From Geomobilibacter sp964431365 (lineage in GTDB: Bacteria > Desulfobacterota > Desulfuromonadia > Geobacterales > DSM-12255), in contig CAYSJJ010000001.1 of the NCBI GenBank assembly GCA_964431365.1, forward strand, positions 55,292-119,291: DNA of 64,000 nucleotides. Reading direction: 5' to 3'. Every line of letters starts with the position of its first letter. The first letter of the stretch is position 1. Below the pieces are notes generated by a model. That model did not search any database. It was given only the letters and a program-made list of their open reading frames with translations, and had not been told where the DNA came from. This document shows positions 34,636 to 43,723 of this stretch, in pieces. The translations under genes and the position numbers were made by a program.

Positions 34636-36132
34636 ATGAAATGCACAGCAGTTGTAGCCGACCCGACAGCCTATCCCTGCCCGGCCCTGGTGCTCGGCTG
34701 TTTCGAGAATATGGCAGAGACCCCGTTCCTGGCGGAGTTGGACGCTGCGCTTCACGGTGCCGTTTCGGCGCTCTATGCCCAGAAGGAGTTTACCGGCGGC
34801 CTGAACAAGACCAAGATCGTCCATACCTGCGCCAGGATACCGGCGGAGCGGCTGCTCCTGGTCGGTCTAGGGAAGGCCGGAGAGCTGACCGCAGAGAGGC
34901 TCCGCCAGGGAGCGGGCTCGGCTGCCCAGGCCCTGCGGGGAGCGCGCCTGACAACTGCCGGGTCGCTGCTCCACCTGGCCGGACTGGCCGCGGACGAGGC
35001 TGTGTCGGCGTCCGTGGTCGGCCTGCAGCTGGGGGGCTACGCCTTCAACCGTTACAAGACCGGCAGGGACGAGGCAAAGCCGCTGGCCGGGATCACGCTC
35101 CTGATGACGGATAAGAAAGGGGCCCAGGCGGCTAAGAGCGTCATCGGGGAGGCCGAAACCCTCTGCCACGGCGTGCTGCTCGCCCGCGATCTGGTTTCTC
35201 TCCCCGGCAACGAAGCGACCCCAGCCTATATCGCTGGAAGGGCGCAGGAGCTGGCCGGTCTCGCCGGGGTCAGCTGCGCCGTGCTGGAACAGGCAGAGTT
35301 GGAGGAGCTGGGGATGGGGGGGGTCCTGGCGGTCGGCAAGGGGTCGAAACACTCTCCCCGGTTCGTAGTGCTGGAGTATCAGGGGGGGCGCCCTGGCGAG
35401 CGGCCGGTGATCCTGGTGGGGAAAGGGGTCACCTTCGACTCGGGGGGGATCTCACTCAAGCCGCGTGAGGGGATGGAGCGGATGAAGGACGACATGGCCG
35501 GCGCTGCGGCGGTCCTCGGCACGGTACAGGCGGCCGCCGGACTGGGGCTGCCGGTCAACGTGGTGGGGCTCGCCCCGCTGGTGGAGAACATGCCGGACGG
35601 CGGCTCGTACAAGCCGGGGGACATCGTGACCACCATGGCCGGGAAGACGGTCGAGATCAACAACACCGATGCGGAGGGGCGGATGATCCTCTGCGACGCG
35701 CTGCATTACGCCCAACAATACAAGCCTGCCGTGCTGATCGACCTAGCTACCCTTACCGGCGCCTGTCTGGTGGCCCTCGGCGACCAGGCGACCGGGATGA
35801 TGGGGACGGACGAAGCCTTGAAGCGGACCCTGGCCAGGGCCGGCGAGGCCACCGGCGAGCGGGTCTGGGAGCTGCCGTTGTGGGATGAGTACGGGGAGGC
35901 GATGAAGAGCGACGTTGCCGACCTGAAGAACGCCGGCGGCCCCCATGCCGGCACCATCACCGCCGCCTGGTTCCTGAAGCAGTTCAGCGGCAAGGCCAAG
36001 TGGGTGCATCTGGACATCGCCGGTACCGCCTGGGAGGAGAAGGGGCGGCACTACCTCCCGAAAGGGGCGACCGGCGTCGGCGTACGGCTGTTGATCGAGT
36101 ATCTGTCCGGGGTGGCGGGAAAACGTGGTTGA
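34636..36132 (+). CDS. pepA: Leucyl aminopeptidase (M17)
   Basis: This 498-residue cytosolic metallo-aminopeptidase removes N-terminal residues from peptides. The M17 signatures are GKGVTFDSGGISLKP and NTDAEGRMIL, which carry the zinc ligands and catalytic residues; KSDVADLKNAG and the C-terminal region WVHLDIAGTAW are also conserved. Length is typical. GGGAGGGAA precedes the ATG. It appears to be a single gene. Confidence 0.93.
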   Translation: MKCTAVVADPTAYPCPALVLGCFENMAETPFLAELDAALHGAVSALYAQKEFTGGLNKTKIVHTCARIPAERLLLVGLGKAGELTAERLRQGAGSAAQALRGARLTTAGSLLHLAGLAADEAVSASVVGLQLGGYAFNRYKTGRDEAKPLAGITLLMTDKKGAQAAKSVIGEAETLCHGVLLARDLVSLPGNEATPAYIAGRAQELAGLAGVSCAVLEQAELEELGMGGVLAVGKGSKHSPRFVVLEYQGGRPGERPVILVGKGVTFDSGGISLKPREGMERMKDDMAGAAAVLGTVQAAAGLGLPVNVVGLAPLVENMPDGGSYKPGDIVTTMAGKTVEINNTDAEGRMILCDALHYAQQYKPAVLIDLATLTGACLVALGDQATGMMGTDEALKRTLARAGEATGERVWELPLWDEYGEAMKSDVADLKNAGGPHAGTITAAWFLKQFSGKAKWVHLDIAGTAWEEKGRHYLPKGATGVGVRLLIEYLSGVAGKRG

Positions 36133-36301
36133 AAGGTTAGCCATTGAGGCCCGTTTCCGATCACCACCAGCGATTTGGCTTCTGATAAGAGTCCACGTTG
36201 ATTGCAAACCTCTCAGACGTCATGTGAGTCTTGTTGTCAATCGGCCGCGGGAATCGCTGGAGTTGCGCCCCACCAGCCATCCATGCCTCGTGGGATATAG
36301 G

Positions 36302-36841
36302 TTACTCGATCAGCAGGAACGCGTACCGGTTCATCTCTTCCTCGAAGCCGGCCAGGACCTCGATGGGGTAGCCGAACTTGGCTGCCGTGGCGAAGACGTC
36401 GACCCCCATCCCTTCCGGGGTGGGGCGGGCCAGGTTGCGGTTGTGGCAGGCGGTACGGGTCCGGGCGCACTCCCTGCACAGCTTGCAGTTGTCCATGAAG
36501 AGCAGAAAGGCCTTCTGGTAGCCTGCGAGAAAGACCTCCCGTTCCAGTTCCAGCAACTGCATGTTGACCCCCCGTGTCCAGGCGTGGCGCTCCTCGGGAT
36601 CGTCGAACCGCTTGCTGAAGCGGAAGATGACGCCGAGCCGGTATTCCCGGAAGAATTCGCGACACTCGGCCACCGGTGGAGTGTTCGGCGGGCAGGAGGC
36701 GTTACGACCGTAGTCGCTGCAGCCGAACATGCATTTCATCCGTACCCACTGGCCAACCACGATCTCGGCCGGATCGATCCAGCGGAACTCCTTCCCACCT
36801 TTCACCTGAAACAGCCTCTGCAGTAGCGCCTGATCCGCCAT
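36302..36841 (-). CDS. DUF2284 metal-binding protein
   Basis: This 179-residue protein belongs to the DUF2284 family, cysteine-rich proteins presumed to bind metal. Cysteine groups include CMFGCSDYGRNASCPPNTPP near residues 37-56 and CKLCRECARTRTACHN in the middle. No catalytic role is known. A GGGAGC site precedes the ATG. It is isolated between pepA (convergent) and a small unknown gene (divergent). The 170 bases between pepA and this gene hold nothing recognisable. Confidence 0.85.
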   Translation of the reverse strand: MADQALLQRLFQVKGGKEFRWIDPAEIVVGQWVRMKCMFGCSDYGRNASCPPNTPPVAECREFFREYRLGVIFRFSKRFDDPEERHAWTRGVNMQLLELEREVFLAGYQKAFLLFMDNCKLCRECARTRTACHNRNLARPTPEGMGVDVFATAAKFGYPIEVLAGFEEEMNRYAFLLIE

Positions 36842-37067
36842 ATATGCTCCCCGTCAGTTCTCTCGCATGAACCGCAAAGACCCCCGCGATTCCTCTTGGG
36901 CAAACCTACACGTCGGTTCCGGCGCTGTCAAGGAACCGGATACCCGCTCCCTGTAGCGGTATCTCTCCGCAGCCGGTTCCCGGCGAATCGACAGAGCAAA
37001 TCCTGACTATGTGACGTATTCTGTCCTGCATGCGTGTTCCTATGGAGAAAAACGCAGGAGGTGCGCC

Positions 37068-37334
37068 GTGATTTATTTGACCAACGATGTCTACGATCAG
37101 GCAGTCTATTGCGAACTGCACTCGCAGAAGCCCCGGCGAGTCGCGGGCGAGATGGAGCAACGCTTTACCGGTGTATTGGGGAACGGCGTGAGCGAAGTGC
37201 CGGTGACGGTACGGAGGTGGCGCGATTACGTGGAAGTTGTGTTCGGCGCCCCGAGCATGCTCTTTTCCTGTGTGGACGAGCGTCTCGTTCGAAGCCTGGT
37301 TGGTGATGCGGTGCGGGAACTGGCCGCCGCTTGA
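37068..37334 (+). CDS. Small protein of unknown function
   Basis: This 88-residue protein starts at GTG with a perfect AGGAGGTG ribosome site at 37056-37063, which supports the start over an ATG further upstream. It has no signal peptide or membrane helix; composition is mixed, with Arg and Val-rich segments such as VSEVPVTVRRWRDYVEVVF. No family was recognised. The strong ribosome site suggests it is expressed. Confidence 0.6.
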   Translation: MIYLTNDVYDQAVYCELHSQKPRRVAGEMEQRFTGVLGNGVSEVPVTVRRWRDYVEVVFGAPSMLFSCVDERLVRSLVGDAVRELAAA

Positions 37335-37604
37335 TGCCGGGGCGCGCCGCGAATTGGCGTGGCTGGTGACAGGCTGTCCTGTTCCCCTCTGCGATTGTGT
37401 CCAGCAGGGTCGGTGTCTTGTTTAGGTATTGAACAGACGTCATCGGCCATTGGCCGGCCTCAAACGGGGAGGCGTCGTTCGGTGATGCTAACCGTCTGAA
37501 ATGACTTGTGGCTATATTAGCTGTAAATAATGCCAGTGGCTGATTTTCTGGCACTGATCTAGTATTCAAGTGAAGAAAGGATTCGACTGGTCAGGAGGTG
37601 CTGG

Positions 37605-37961
37605 ATGAATCAGTATGCAACCGCTATTTTGACGCTGACTGCTGCCATGGTCTGTTTCATGGTGATGCGTATCTACGGCGACTGGCTCCGGATTGCCGCC
37701 GCAAGGGAACAGGGTACGCCGGAGGAGCTGGACGGCATGCGGGAATCCATCTGTCGCTGGCAGATGCGCCACCTGTCCGGTGTGGTGGTCTCGGTCGTCC
37801 TGGTTGCTGGCATCTGTTTCCTGCCGGTGTTATCCTCCTGCGCCAGTTTTGCCGGTGCGATTGTCGCCTACGCGGTTATTTCCTGCTGCCTGGCGGCTAC
37901 TGAAACGGTATTGATGCAGCGGTTGACAACGGTAACGGTCCGGTTGGTTGCCAGAGACTGA
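37605..37961 (+). CDS. Small membrane protein of unknown function
   Basis: This 118-residue protein has an N-terminal membrane helix (about 5-22), a charged middle (RIAAAREQGTPEELDGMRESICRW), and two further helices (about 57-75 and 80-100). AGGAGG stands before the ATG. It ends at a strong bidirectional terminator shared with the next gene. No family is recognised. The 270 bases upstream, to 37334, hold no other gene. Confidence 0.6.
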   Translation: MNQYATAILTLTAAMVCFMVMRIYGDWLRIAAAREQGTPEELDGMRESICRWQMRHLSGVVVSVVLVAGICFLPVLSSCASFAGAIVAYAVISCCLAATETVLMQRLTTVTVRLVARD

Positions 37962-37984
37962 CCGTTTTCATCCAGCGCGGTTTG

Positions 37985-38029
37985 AAAAAAAAAGGGGGGG
38001 GAGCACCATGCTCCCCCCCCTTTTTTTTT
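37985..38029. terminator. Bidirectional Rho-independent terminator
   Basis: Nine A, GGGGGGGGAGC, ACCAT, GCTCCCCCCCC and nine T form a perfectly symmetrical stem between two convergent genes. It can stop transcription from both sides. Confidence 0.92.
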
Positions 38030-38056
38030 GATCTGCTGATGCTGAAGACGATCCCC

Positions 38057-38488
38057 TCAATAGTGCGGATACCCGGGGCGCCTGCGCCGGATGGCGTGCT
38101 CGATGAGAAAAAAGGCGCGGATAAAGAGGACACCCTTGCGCCATAGGTCCACGAGGTCGATGAGGAAATGGAAGAGGAGGCCGACAAGCAGCGGGAGCAG
38201 CAGCGGATAGAGCAGGGCCAATATCCCGACCAGCAGGAAAAAATCGATCGTATGGAAAAGGCAGAGGCCCACATAGGGGATCGTATGCTCGATATACTGC
38301 AGGTCGGCGAAATAGCGGAACATCCCTCGGACGTCGAAGCGGCCGGTCCGTACGACGTAGAGGAAGTAGTGGTCAACGTCGATGAGGACACCGCCGACGG
38401 CGAAGAGGAGTAGTTCAGAACCTTTCAGCCATGGCGAAAGGGCTGCCGCGGCGACACCGGTAGCTGCCAGATGACGGGTAAGGGTCAT
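38057..38488 (-). CDS. Integral membrane protein with DVDHYF motif
   Basis: This protein of about 143 residues has four hydrophobic segments. The motif LIDVDHYF at its first membrane region and the later HFLIDLVDLW resemble the D/H metal-site pattern of YdjM-type membrane-bound metal-dependent hydrolases. The family assignment is tentative. Two starts are possible, GTG at 38497 or ATG at 38488; the ribosome site GGGAG overlaps this area and does not decide. It is convergent with the preceding gene. Confidence 0.6.
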   Translation of the reverse strand: MTLTRHLAATGVAAAALSPWLKGSELLLFAVGGVLIDVDHYFLYVVRTGRFDVRGMFRYFADLQYIEHTIPYVGLCLFHTIDFFLLVGILALLYPLLLPLLVGLLFHFLIDLVDLWRKGVLFIRAFFLIEHAIRRRRPGYPHY

Positions 38489-38587
38489 GGCTCCCACACG
38501 TTAACAGTAGCGAACAGCTGCGGGAACTGCATCCCCGCAGCTGTCGAGAGCGGTCGAAGATGAGGTTGCAGCCGGGTCCAGGTACGT

Positions 38588-39592
38588 CTAGACGCGGAAC
38601 GGCTCAACCGCTGCTTCGGAAAAATCGTTGACCACGGTGAGGAGTTCTTCCCTCCCATCCACCGTAGCTTTCACGGCGCAGTCGGCACCGGCCTCGGCCT
38701 TGGTGTAGCGGAGAAGGATCTTCGCGGCCAGGGAGATGCTTTCCCGTTCCTGGCGTCCCATGACCACCCCCAGCGGACTGCTGCCGTCAACCCAGCGCAG
38801 GGAGGTCTCACCCGGCTGTGTAGCCGCTTCCAGGAGGTTGTTGTCCGCTTCGCTCCGGCCGATGAGCACCTTGGTGCGCTCGCCGAGGCGGAAATGGCGG
38901 GCGATCTTCAACATCCGGAAATCCCTCGGGTTCAGGTCGTCGCTGTGGTCGAACACGTCTCTGACCTTGGGGACGAAGGAGGTCTCGGTCAACAGGCAGC
39001 CTCCGGCCGGGCAGGGGTAGTTCTTCACGTCCAGTTCGTCAGCCAGCTGGATCTGGTCTTTGCGTGACCTCCCCTTGAAGGCGAGGAGCTTGCTCCGGTC
39101 GACCCACCCCTCGCGCTCAGGGATGGTCGGCTCGAAAAACTGTGCCGAAAGCGGGCGGAGCAGCAGCCCTTCCAGACCGCTTTCCCGTTCGATCACCCGC
39201 AGCGTGTCGCGTCGCTGGCTCATGGGGCGCTGTCCCAGCACCTCGCCGGTGATGACGAAATCGGCCCCACTCTCTTCCATATACTCCTTGGCCCTGCGGA
39301 GCAGGTAGATGCGGCAGTCGATGCAGGGGTTCAGCCCCTTGCCGTAGCCGTGGCGGGGGCGCCTGACGACCTCCAGGTAGTCGACTCCCTTGTGCATGAC
39401 CTTGATCGGGATGCCGAACTCTTCGGCGACGCGGATCGCTTCGGATTTGCAGCCGGCGTTCTTGCCGGTGCAGGTGCAGAACGGGGAGGTGAAATTGAGG
39501 GCTTCCACGGCGATTCCCTGGTCGAGCATGACCTTGACCGCAAGCGTGGAGTCGAGCCCGCCGGAAAGGAGGGCGAGGGCCTTGCGCTGCAT
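38588..39592 (-). CDS. MnmA/ThiI-like PP-loop ATPase (probable tRNA thiolation protein)
   Basis: This 334-residue protein has the PP-loop SGGLDSTLAV at residues 10-19 and cysteine pairs (CTCTGKNAGC, NPCIDCR), like tRNA-thiolating ATPases MnmA and ThiI. The C-terminal half (RMLKIARHFRLGERTKVLIGRSEADN, then ESISLAAKILLRYTKA) resembles the DUF814/NFACT-R domain. Related proteins in this group are usually annotated as thiamine or 2-/4-thiouridine synthesis enzymes, but substrate is uncertain. It lies alone, facing family A copy 2. Confidence 0.75.
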   Translation of the reverse strand: MQRKALALLSGGLDSTLAVKVMLDQGIAVEALNFTSPFCTCTGKNAGCKSEAIRVAEEFGIPIKVMHKGVDYLEVVRRPRHGYGKGLNPCIDCRIYLLRRAKEYMEESGADFVITGEVLGQRPMSQRRDTLRVIERESGLEGLLLRPLSAQFFEPTIPEREGWVDRSKLLAFKGRSRKDQIQLADELDVKNYPCPAGGCLLTETSFVPKVRDVFDHSDDLNPRDFRMLKIARHFRLGERTKVLIGRSEADNNLLEAATQPGETSLRWVDGSSPLGVVMGRQERESISLAAKILLRYTKAEAGADCAVKATVDGREELLTVVNDFSEAAVEPFRV

Positions 39593-39731
39593 GGTGTCTC
39601 CTGTGGTCCCATGGTGCAGCCTATCCGGGGAGGGCGCGCCACACTACGGTACCGATGTGATGGGTGAAACAGAGAGTATCAATAAGGGGACCGGCACGGA
39701 AAGTCAACGGGTTTCTTGTTGCCGTGGCCGG

Positions 39732-39920
39732 AATCCGTGACGGGTACCACGCCGCTTCGCTCCGACTGCCACTCGCACCACCGCTGTACGGCTCATTACG
39801 CTACCGGCCTGAAACTCGCCCTGACGGGCTCAGACAATCAGGCCGGTGGCCGCTCCATTTCGCCTACAGCGGCAGGTGCTCAGGCAGAGTCGCTCCGACG
39901 GCGCGGTACCCGTCACGGAT
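39732..39920. repeat. Dispersed inverted-repeat element, family A copy 2
   Basis: A 189-bp copy whose ends ATCCGTGACGGGTACC and GGTACCCGTCACGGAT are perfectly complementary. Inner pairs: CCGCTGTA/TACAGCGG and ACCGGCCTG/CAGGCCGGT around a CTGACGGGCTCAG hairpin. Its last base coincides with the azlD stop codon. With the preceding 140 bases, it fills the gap between the PP-loop gene and azlD. Confidence 0.9.
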
Positions 39921-40246
39921 CAGACGAGCAGCTTCTCCGCCAGCCAGTAGAGCAGCATGCCGAAGACCACGGTGCCACCCAGCGAGCGAGTCTTCAGGGC
40001 AAAGACGAAGGTGGGGATCGCGGCCAGGAACTCGGGCCTGAGAAGTTCTAGCCGTCGAGGGTCGGAGGAGGCGAAGACGGCGGGGGCTACGAGGGCGCCG
40101 AGGATGGCGGCGGGGATGAGGTCGAGCCATTCGGTGAGCCAGGGGGGGAGCTGCCTCCGGGAAAGGAAGAGGAGCGGCGCCAGCCGGGGAAGATAGGTCG
40201 CCAGGGACATGCCGGCTATCAGCAGGAGGTAGTCGCGGCCGATCAT
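39920..40246 (-). CDS. azlD: AzlD-family branched-chain amino acid export subunit
   Basis: This 108-residue protein has three to four membrane helices and the AzlD pattern (ATYLPRLAPLLFL, then IPAAILGALVAPAVF). It works with AzlC in exporting branched-chain amino acids. Its ATG overlaps the azlC stop codon by 4 bp (ATGA). Its stop codon is shared with the end of the family A repeat. Confidence 0.88.
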   Translation of the reverse strand: MIGRDYLLLIAGMSLATYLPRLAPLLFLSRRQLPPWLTEWLDLIPAAILGALVAPAVFASSDPRRLELLRPEFLAAIPTFVFALKTRSLGGTVVFGMLLYWLAEKLLV

Positions 40247-40968
40247 CGGTCGCTCCGCCTACGATTGCGGCGCCTCTTCAGGCAGAGGACGAGGGTTGCG
40301 GCGCCCAGTGCGGACAGGAAGACATAAGCGTTCCCCGGGAGGAGGAGGTAGCAGGAGAGGGAGAGGCTACCGCCGATGATCGCGGTGACCCAGTAGATCC
40401 TTCCCCTCAGCTGGAAGACCAGCAGGCAGAGGAACATGCCGGTGAGGGCATAGTCGATGCCGAAGGCCCTCGGCGGGATCAACTGGCCGGCAAAGACACC
40501 GGCAACGGTGCTGGCAAACCAGGTCAGGTTGGCGGCGTGATTCAGGGTCAAGGCGCTCAGCCGGTGCCAGTCGCCGGCGCGGAACCGGGTCATGTTGACG
40601 GCATAGCTCTCGTCGGTGACCCCGTAGGCGAACAGGGTCAGGAACCGGCGGCTGGCCCCCTGCAGGTGGGTGGCGAGTGACGAACTCATCAGGATATGCC
40701 GCAGGTTCACCACCAGGGTGGTGGCTACGATGGACGCGGTGGCCGTCCCGGCGGAGAGCATGGCCGCGGCGATGAACTGGGAGCCGCCGGCAAAGACGAG
40801 GAGCGACATCAGCGCCACGTGCCAGGGGCCGAGCCCCGCCTTCTGGGCCAGCACGCCGAAGGCCAGGCCGATGGGGAGGTAGCCGAGGCAGATGGGCCAA
40901 GCGGCTGACAGTCCGTCTCTCACCAACCGGCGATTGTGGGGTGCAGCGGTTGCGGGCATGGAATCCAA
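40243..40968 (-). CDS. azlC: AzlC-family branched-chain amino acid exporter
   Basis: This 241-residue membrane protein is the larger partner of AzlD and has about seven membrane helices. Family features are PICLGYLPIGLAFGVLAQKAGL and MSLLVFAGGSQFIAAAML near the N-terminus, with GVTDESYAV later. It is followed by azlD with overlapping codons, so the two make a two-gene operon. The natural substrate is unproven, but branched-chain amino acids fit. Confidence 0.9.
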   Translation of the reverse strand: MDSMPATAAPHNRRLVRDGLSAAWPICLGYLPIGLAFGVLAQKAGLGPWHVALMSLLVFAGGSQFIAAAMLSAGTATASIVATTLVVNLRHILMSSSLATHLQGASRRFLTLFAYGVTDESYAVNMTRFRAGDWHRLSALTLNHAANLTWFASTVAGVFAGQLIPPRAFGIDYALTGMFLCLLVFQLRGRIYWVTAIIGGSLSLSCYLLLPGNAYVFLSALGAATLVLCLKRRRNRRRSDR

Positions 40969-41061
40969 ATATATTTGCGGTTCGCTACTGATCGGTACGC
41001 AGAACGAGGGAAAAGGTAGGGAATCTTTCCAGCCTTGTCAAGGCTGTTGGCGCCAGGCAGG

Positions 41062-42483
41062 TCAGGGGCGCTCCTGGACGATCGAGCCGTCGGGGGCGAC
41101 GAGGCGGATCCGGAGCCCTCCGGCACCGGCTGTATGGGTCGCGCAGCTGATGCACGGGTCGTAGGCCCTGATCGCTGTCTGCAGGAGCTGGGAGCTCTTG
41201 TCGGTCAGCCTGGCGTCGCGAATCTCCCGGCAGGCAATCTCCCGGACTGCCCGGTTCATGGCCGGGTTGTTCTGGACCGTGGCGATCACCAGGTCGATCC
41301 GCTCCAGGAGACCGTTTTCGTCCACCTGGTATGCGTGGCAGAGGGTACCGCGAGGCGCCTCGCAGACCCCGATGCCGGCCGGCTGGTTGACCTCTGCCCG
41401 GTAGCGCACCCGCCGATCAGTGGCAGTCGGGTCGTCCAGCAACTCCTCCAGCTTTTCCAGGGCGGCCAGGATTTCGATGAGCCGGGCGTGGTGGGCGAAC
41501 AAGATGTCATGGACCGGCCGCGCGTGGCCGGAGAGCTCTTTCAGGCGCTTCAGTTCAGCATCGGCGCGGCGCGTGCCGGCAGAGGTTGCCAGATTGAGGC
41601 GGGCCAGGGGGCCGACCCGGTACTCTCCGGCCTCGGCACCCAGCGGCGCGTAATATGGATGCTTCAGGTAGCTCCAGGCCGCTGCCGCTTCCCGCACCAG
41701 TTCCGGGAATCTCGCCGGCTCCACCCCCTCGGCCAGCAGGTACCCCTCCCGGTCCATGACCGACAGCTCTCCGCCGTAGTAATCAAGGGTCTTTTCGGGG
41801 GATGTCATAGCGAGGTAGAGGGTCGGAAAGTTGCCGAGGCGGCCGGCAAGAGCGAGTCCCGGGTGCATGTCCCGGAACAGCTCGATGGTTGCGCTGGCGA
41901 TGGCGAGCATGGCCGGCAGCTGTGCCAGCAGCTGTTGCCGGATCTCTTCGTCCAGCGGCTCAGCCATGCCTCCGGGGATGACCCATTGCGGGTGGACCAC
42001 CCCGCCGCCGACGTGGGTGGCGATTTCGTGGGCGAAGCGGCGAAGCTGTACCGCGCTGGCCACGAGTTCGGGGTGGCTGCGGACCAGCTCGGTGAGGCTC
42101 CGTCTGGCCGGGTCGTCCCGGAGGCCGGGGAGGAAGTCGGGGAGGCTCAGGAAATAAAAGCTTAAGGCGTGGCTTTGCACCACCTGGGCCAGGGCGAGGA
42201 TGCGGCGGAGTAGCACCGCAGCCGGCGGAATCACTACTCCCAGGATCTGGTCGCCGGCCCGGGCCGAGGCCAGCGCATGGCTGGTGGGGCAGATGCCGCA
42301 GATACGGGCGGTGATCGCCGGCATCTCCCAGAAGCTCCGCCCCCGGCAGAACGCCTCGAACCCCCGGAACGAGGTGGCGAGGAAGCGGGCATCGGTCGCC
42401 GCACCGCTGTCGTCCAGGAAGATGTCGATCCTGGTGTGTCCCTCGATCCGGGTGACCGGGTTTATGGTGAGAGTTTCAGCCAT
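41062..42483 (-). CDS. hoxH: [NiFe] hydrogenase large subunit (HoxH type)
   Basis: This 473-residue catalytic subunit carries the NiFe site. The L1 motif is RICGIC (C62, C65) and the L2 motif DPCISCATH (C444, C447, H450). A 23-residue tail after H450 (starting TAGAGG) is the peptide that an endopeptidase removes after nickel insertion. The subunit is the last gene of the hox operon, following hoxY by 9 bp. Maturation should depend on the hypABFCD genes of this window and on hypE and a protease encoded elsewhere. Confidence 0.92.
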   Translation of the reverse strand: MAETLTINPVTRIEGHTRIDIFLDDSGAATDARFLATSFRGFEAFCRGRSFWEMPAITARICGICPTSHALASARAGDQILGVVIPPAAVLLRRILALAQVVQSHALSFYFLSLPDFLPGLRDDPARRSLTELVRSHPELVASAVQLRRFAHEIATHVGGGVVHPQWVIPGGMAEPLDEEIRQQLLAQLPAMLAIASATIELFRDMHPGLALAGRLGNFPTLYLAMTSPEKTLDYYGGELSVMDREGYLLAEGVEPARFPELVREAAAAWSYLKHPYYAPLGAEAGEYRVGPLARLNLATSAGTRRADAELKRLKELSGHARPVHDILFAHHARLIEILAALEKLEELLDDPTATDRRVRYRAEVNQPAGIGVCEAPRGTLCHAYQVDENGLLERIDLVIATVQNNPAMNRAVREIACREIRDARLTDKSSQLLQTAIRAYDPCISCATHTAGAGGLRIRLVAPDGSIVQERP

Positions 42484-42492
42484 GGCCTGTCC

Positions 42493-43023
42493 TTAGCCGA
42501 AGGAGAGCATCTCCTGCGGCAGCTGCACCTTCTCCCCCTTGATGACGGCCGCCAGGACCATCCTGATCCGCTCCGGCTCCGGTGGGCAGCCGGGAACGAA
42601 GATATCGACAGGGATGACTTGGTGGAGCGGGAGAAGGATCGGGAGGAGGGTCGGGAGCCCTTCCGGTCTCCAGTCGTTTCCATAGGTCTCCCGGATGACC
42701 GCCTCCGGGCCGAACGGGTTGCGCAAGGCCGGGACGTTGCCGGTGATGGCGCAGTCGCCCAGGCTGACCACCTGCCTGCTTCGAGCCCTGGCCAGCAGCG
42801 CCCGCTGCCGGTCATGCTCGGTTCCGACCCCGCCTTCAACCAGCATCAGGTCGACCCCTTCCGGGATCTCCGGTGCATCGGCCAGGGGGGAGTGGACGAG
42901 GTCCACCGCCGCAGCCAGTTCCAGCAGGAAGCCATCAGTGTACAGGAGGCTCATGTGGCAGCCGGAGCAGCCGGTGAGCCAGAGGGTCGCCAGCCGGAGC
43001 CGCCTTTTCTTCCTACCGCTCAT
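42493..43023 (-). CDS. hoxY: [NiFe] hydrogenase small subunit (HoxY type)
   Basis: This 176-residue small subunit holds the proximal [4Fe-4S] cluster. Expected ligands are TGCSGCH near residues 17-22, GDCAITGN (C91 region) and VPGCPPEP (near 144). The short length and lack of a Tat signal fit soluble NAD-linked enzymes. The ATG overlaps the end of hoxU by 11 bp (ATGAGCGGTAG). The true start is the MSGRKK methionine, since the longer frame upstream lies inside hoxU. Confidence 0.92.
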   Translation of the reverse strand: MSGRKKRRLRLATLWLTGCSGCHMSLLYTDGFLLELAAAVDLVHSPLADAPEIPEGVDLMLVEGGVGTEHDRQRALLARARSRQVVSLGDCAITGNVPALRNPFGPEAVIRETYGNDWRPEGLPTLLPILLPLHQVIPVDIFVPGCPPEPERIRMVLAAVIKGEKVQLPQEMLSFG

Positions 43024-43723
43024 GGCTCTCCCTCCATGCCGTGATCCGGGGGAGGAGTTCCGGATCATGCGCCCTCTCCCCCCTGCTCGTCCACTTTTCG
43101 AACAGGGCGCCGGTGGGGCAGGCTTGGATGCATTTGCCGCAGCCGGTGCAGGTGGCGCTGGCGCCCCACGGCTCGTCCAGGTCGATGACGATCCTGCTCC
43201 CGCCACCCCGTCCCTGGAGGTCAAGGGTGTGGGCACCCTCCACCTCGTCGCAGGCACGCACGCAGCGGGCGCAGAGGACGCAGCGGCTGTGGTCCATGCC
43301 GAAGCGCCGGCTGCTGGCATCCAGGGGGAGACGGGGGGCGAGGTAGCGATAGCGGACGTGGTCGATGCCGAAGCGTACGGCCAGGCTCTGGAGTTCGCAG
43401 TGGCCGTTGACCACGCAGACCGAGCAGACATGGTTCCGCTCGGCCAGGAGCAGTTCCACGATCTGGCGCCGGTAGCCCTGCAGCCGCTCCGTATCGGTGG
43501 TCACCACCATCCCCTCTTCGGCCGGCGTCACGCAGGCGGCCACAGGCTTCGGTCGCCCCGCGACCTCCACCATGCAGAGCCGGCACGCACCCCGGGCGCT
43601 GACCCCCTCCAGGTTACAGAGGGTGGGAAGGTCGATGCCGCAGTTCCGGATCACCTGCAGCAGGGTTTCGCCCATCCCGCCGCTCACCAGCCGGCCATCT
43701 ATGGAGAGTGTCAGTACCGGCAT
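43013..43723 (-). CDS. hoxU: Hydrogenase diaphorase iron-sulfur subunit (HoxU type)
   Basis: This 236-residue subunit resembles the N-terminal part of NuoG. It has a [2Fe-2S] site (C36, C47, C50, C64), a His-Cys3 [4Fe-4S] site (near HVCSVCVVNGHC), and two [4Fe-4S] motifs, CVLCARCVRAC and CTGCGKCIQACP. It passes electrons between HoxF and HoxY. Its ATG lies 12 bp inside the hoxF end, and its own end overlaps hoxY, so the operon is tightly coupled. Confidence 0.92.
   Translation of the reverse strand: MPVLTLSIDGRLVSGGMGETLLQVIRNCGIDLPTLCNLEGVSARGACRLCMVEVAGRPKPVAACVTPAEEGMVVTTDTERLQGYRRQIVELLLAERNHVCSVCVVNGHCELQSLAVRFGIDHVRYRYLAPRLPLDASSRRFGMDHSRCVLCARCVRACDEVEGAHTLDLQGRGGGSRIVIDLDEPWGASATCTGCGKCIQACPTGALFEKWTSRGERAHDPELLPRITAWRESHER

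Noticed and set aside
36842..37067. Possible c-di-GMP (GEMM) riboswitch upstream of the small gene at 37068
   Set aside because: The sequence contains GGCAAACC-like and CGCAAAG-like fragments but not the ordered GEMM pattern, so no riboswitch is claimed.
37530..37600. Sigma-54 promoter upstream of the small membrane protein
   Set aside because: TGGCAC is present but the expected TTGC at the -12 position is absent.
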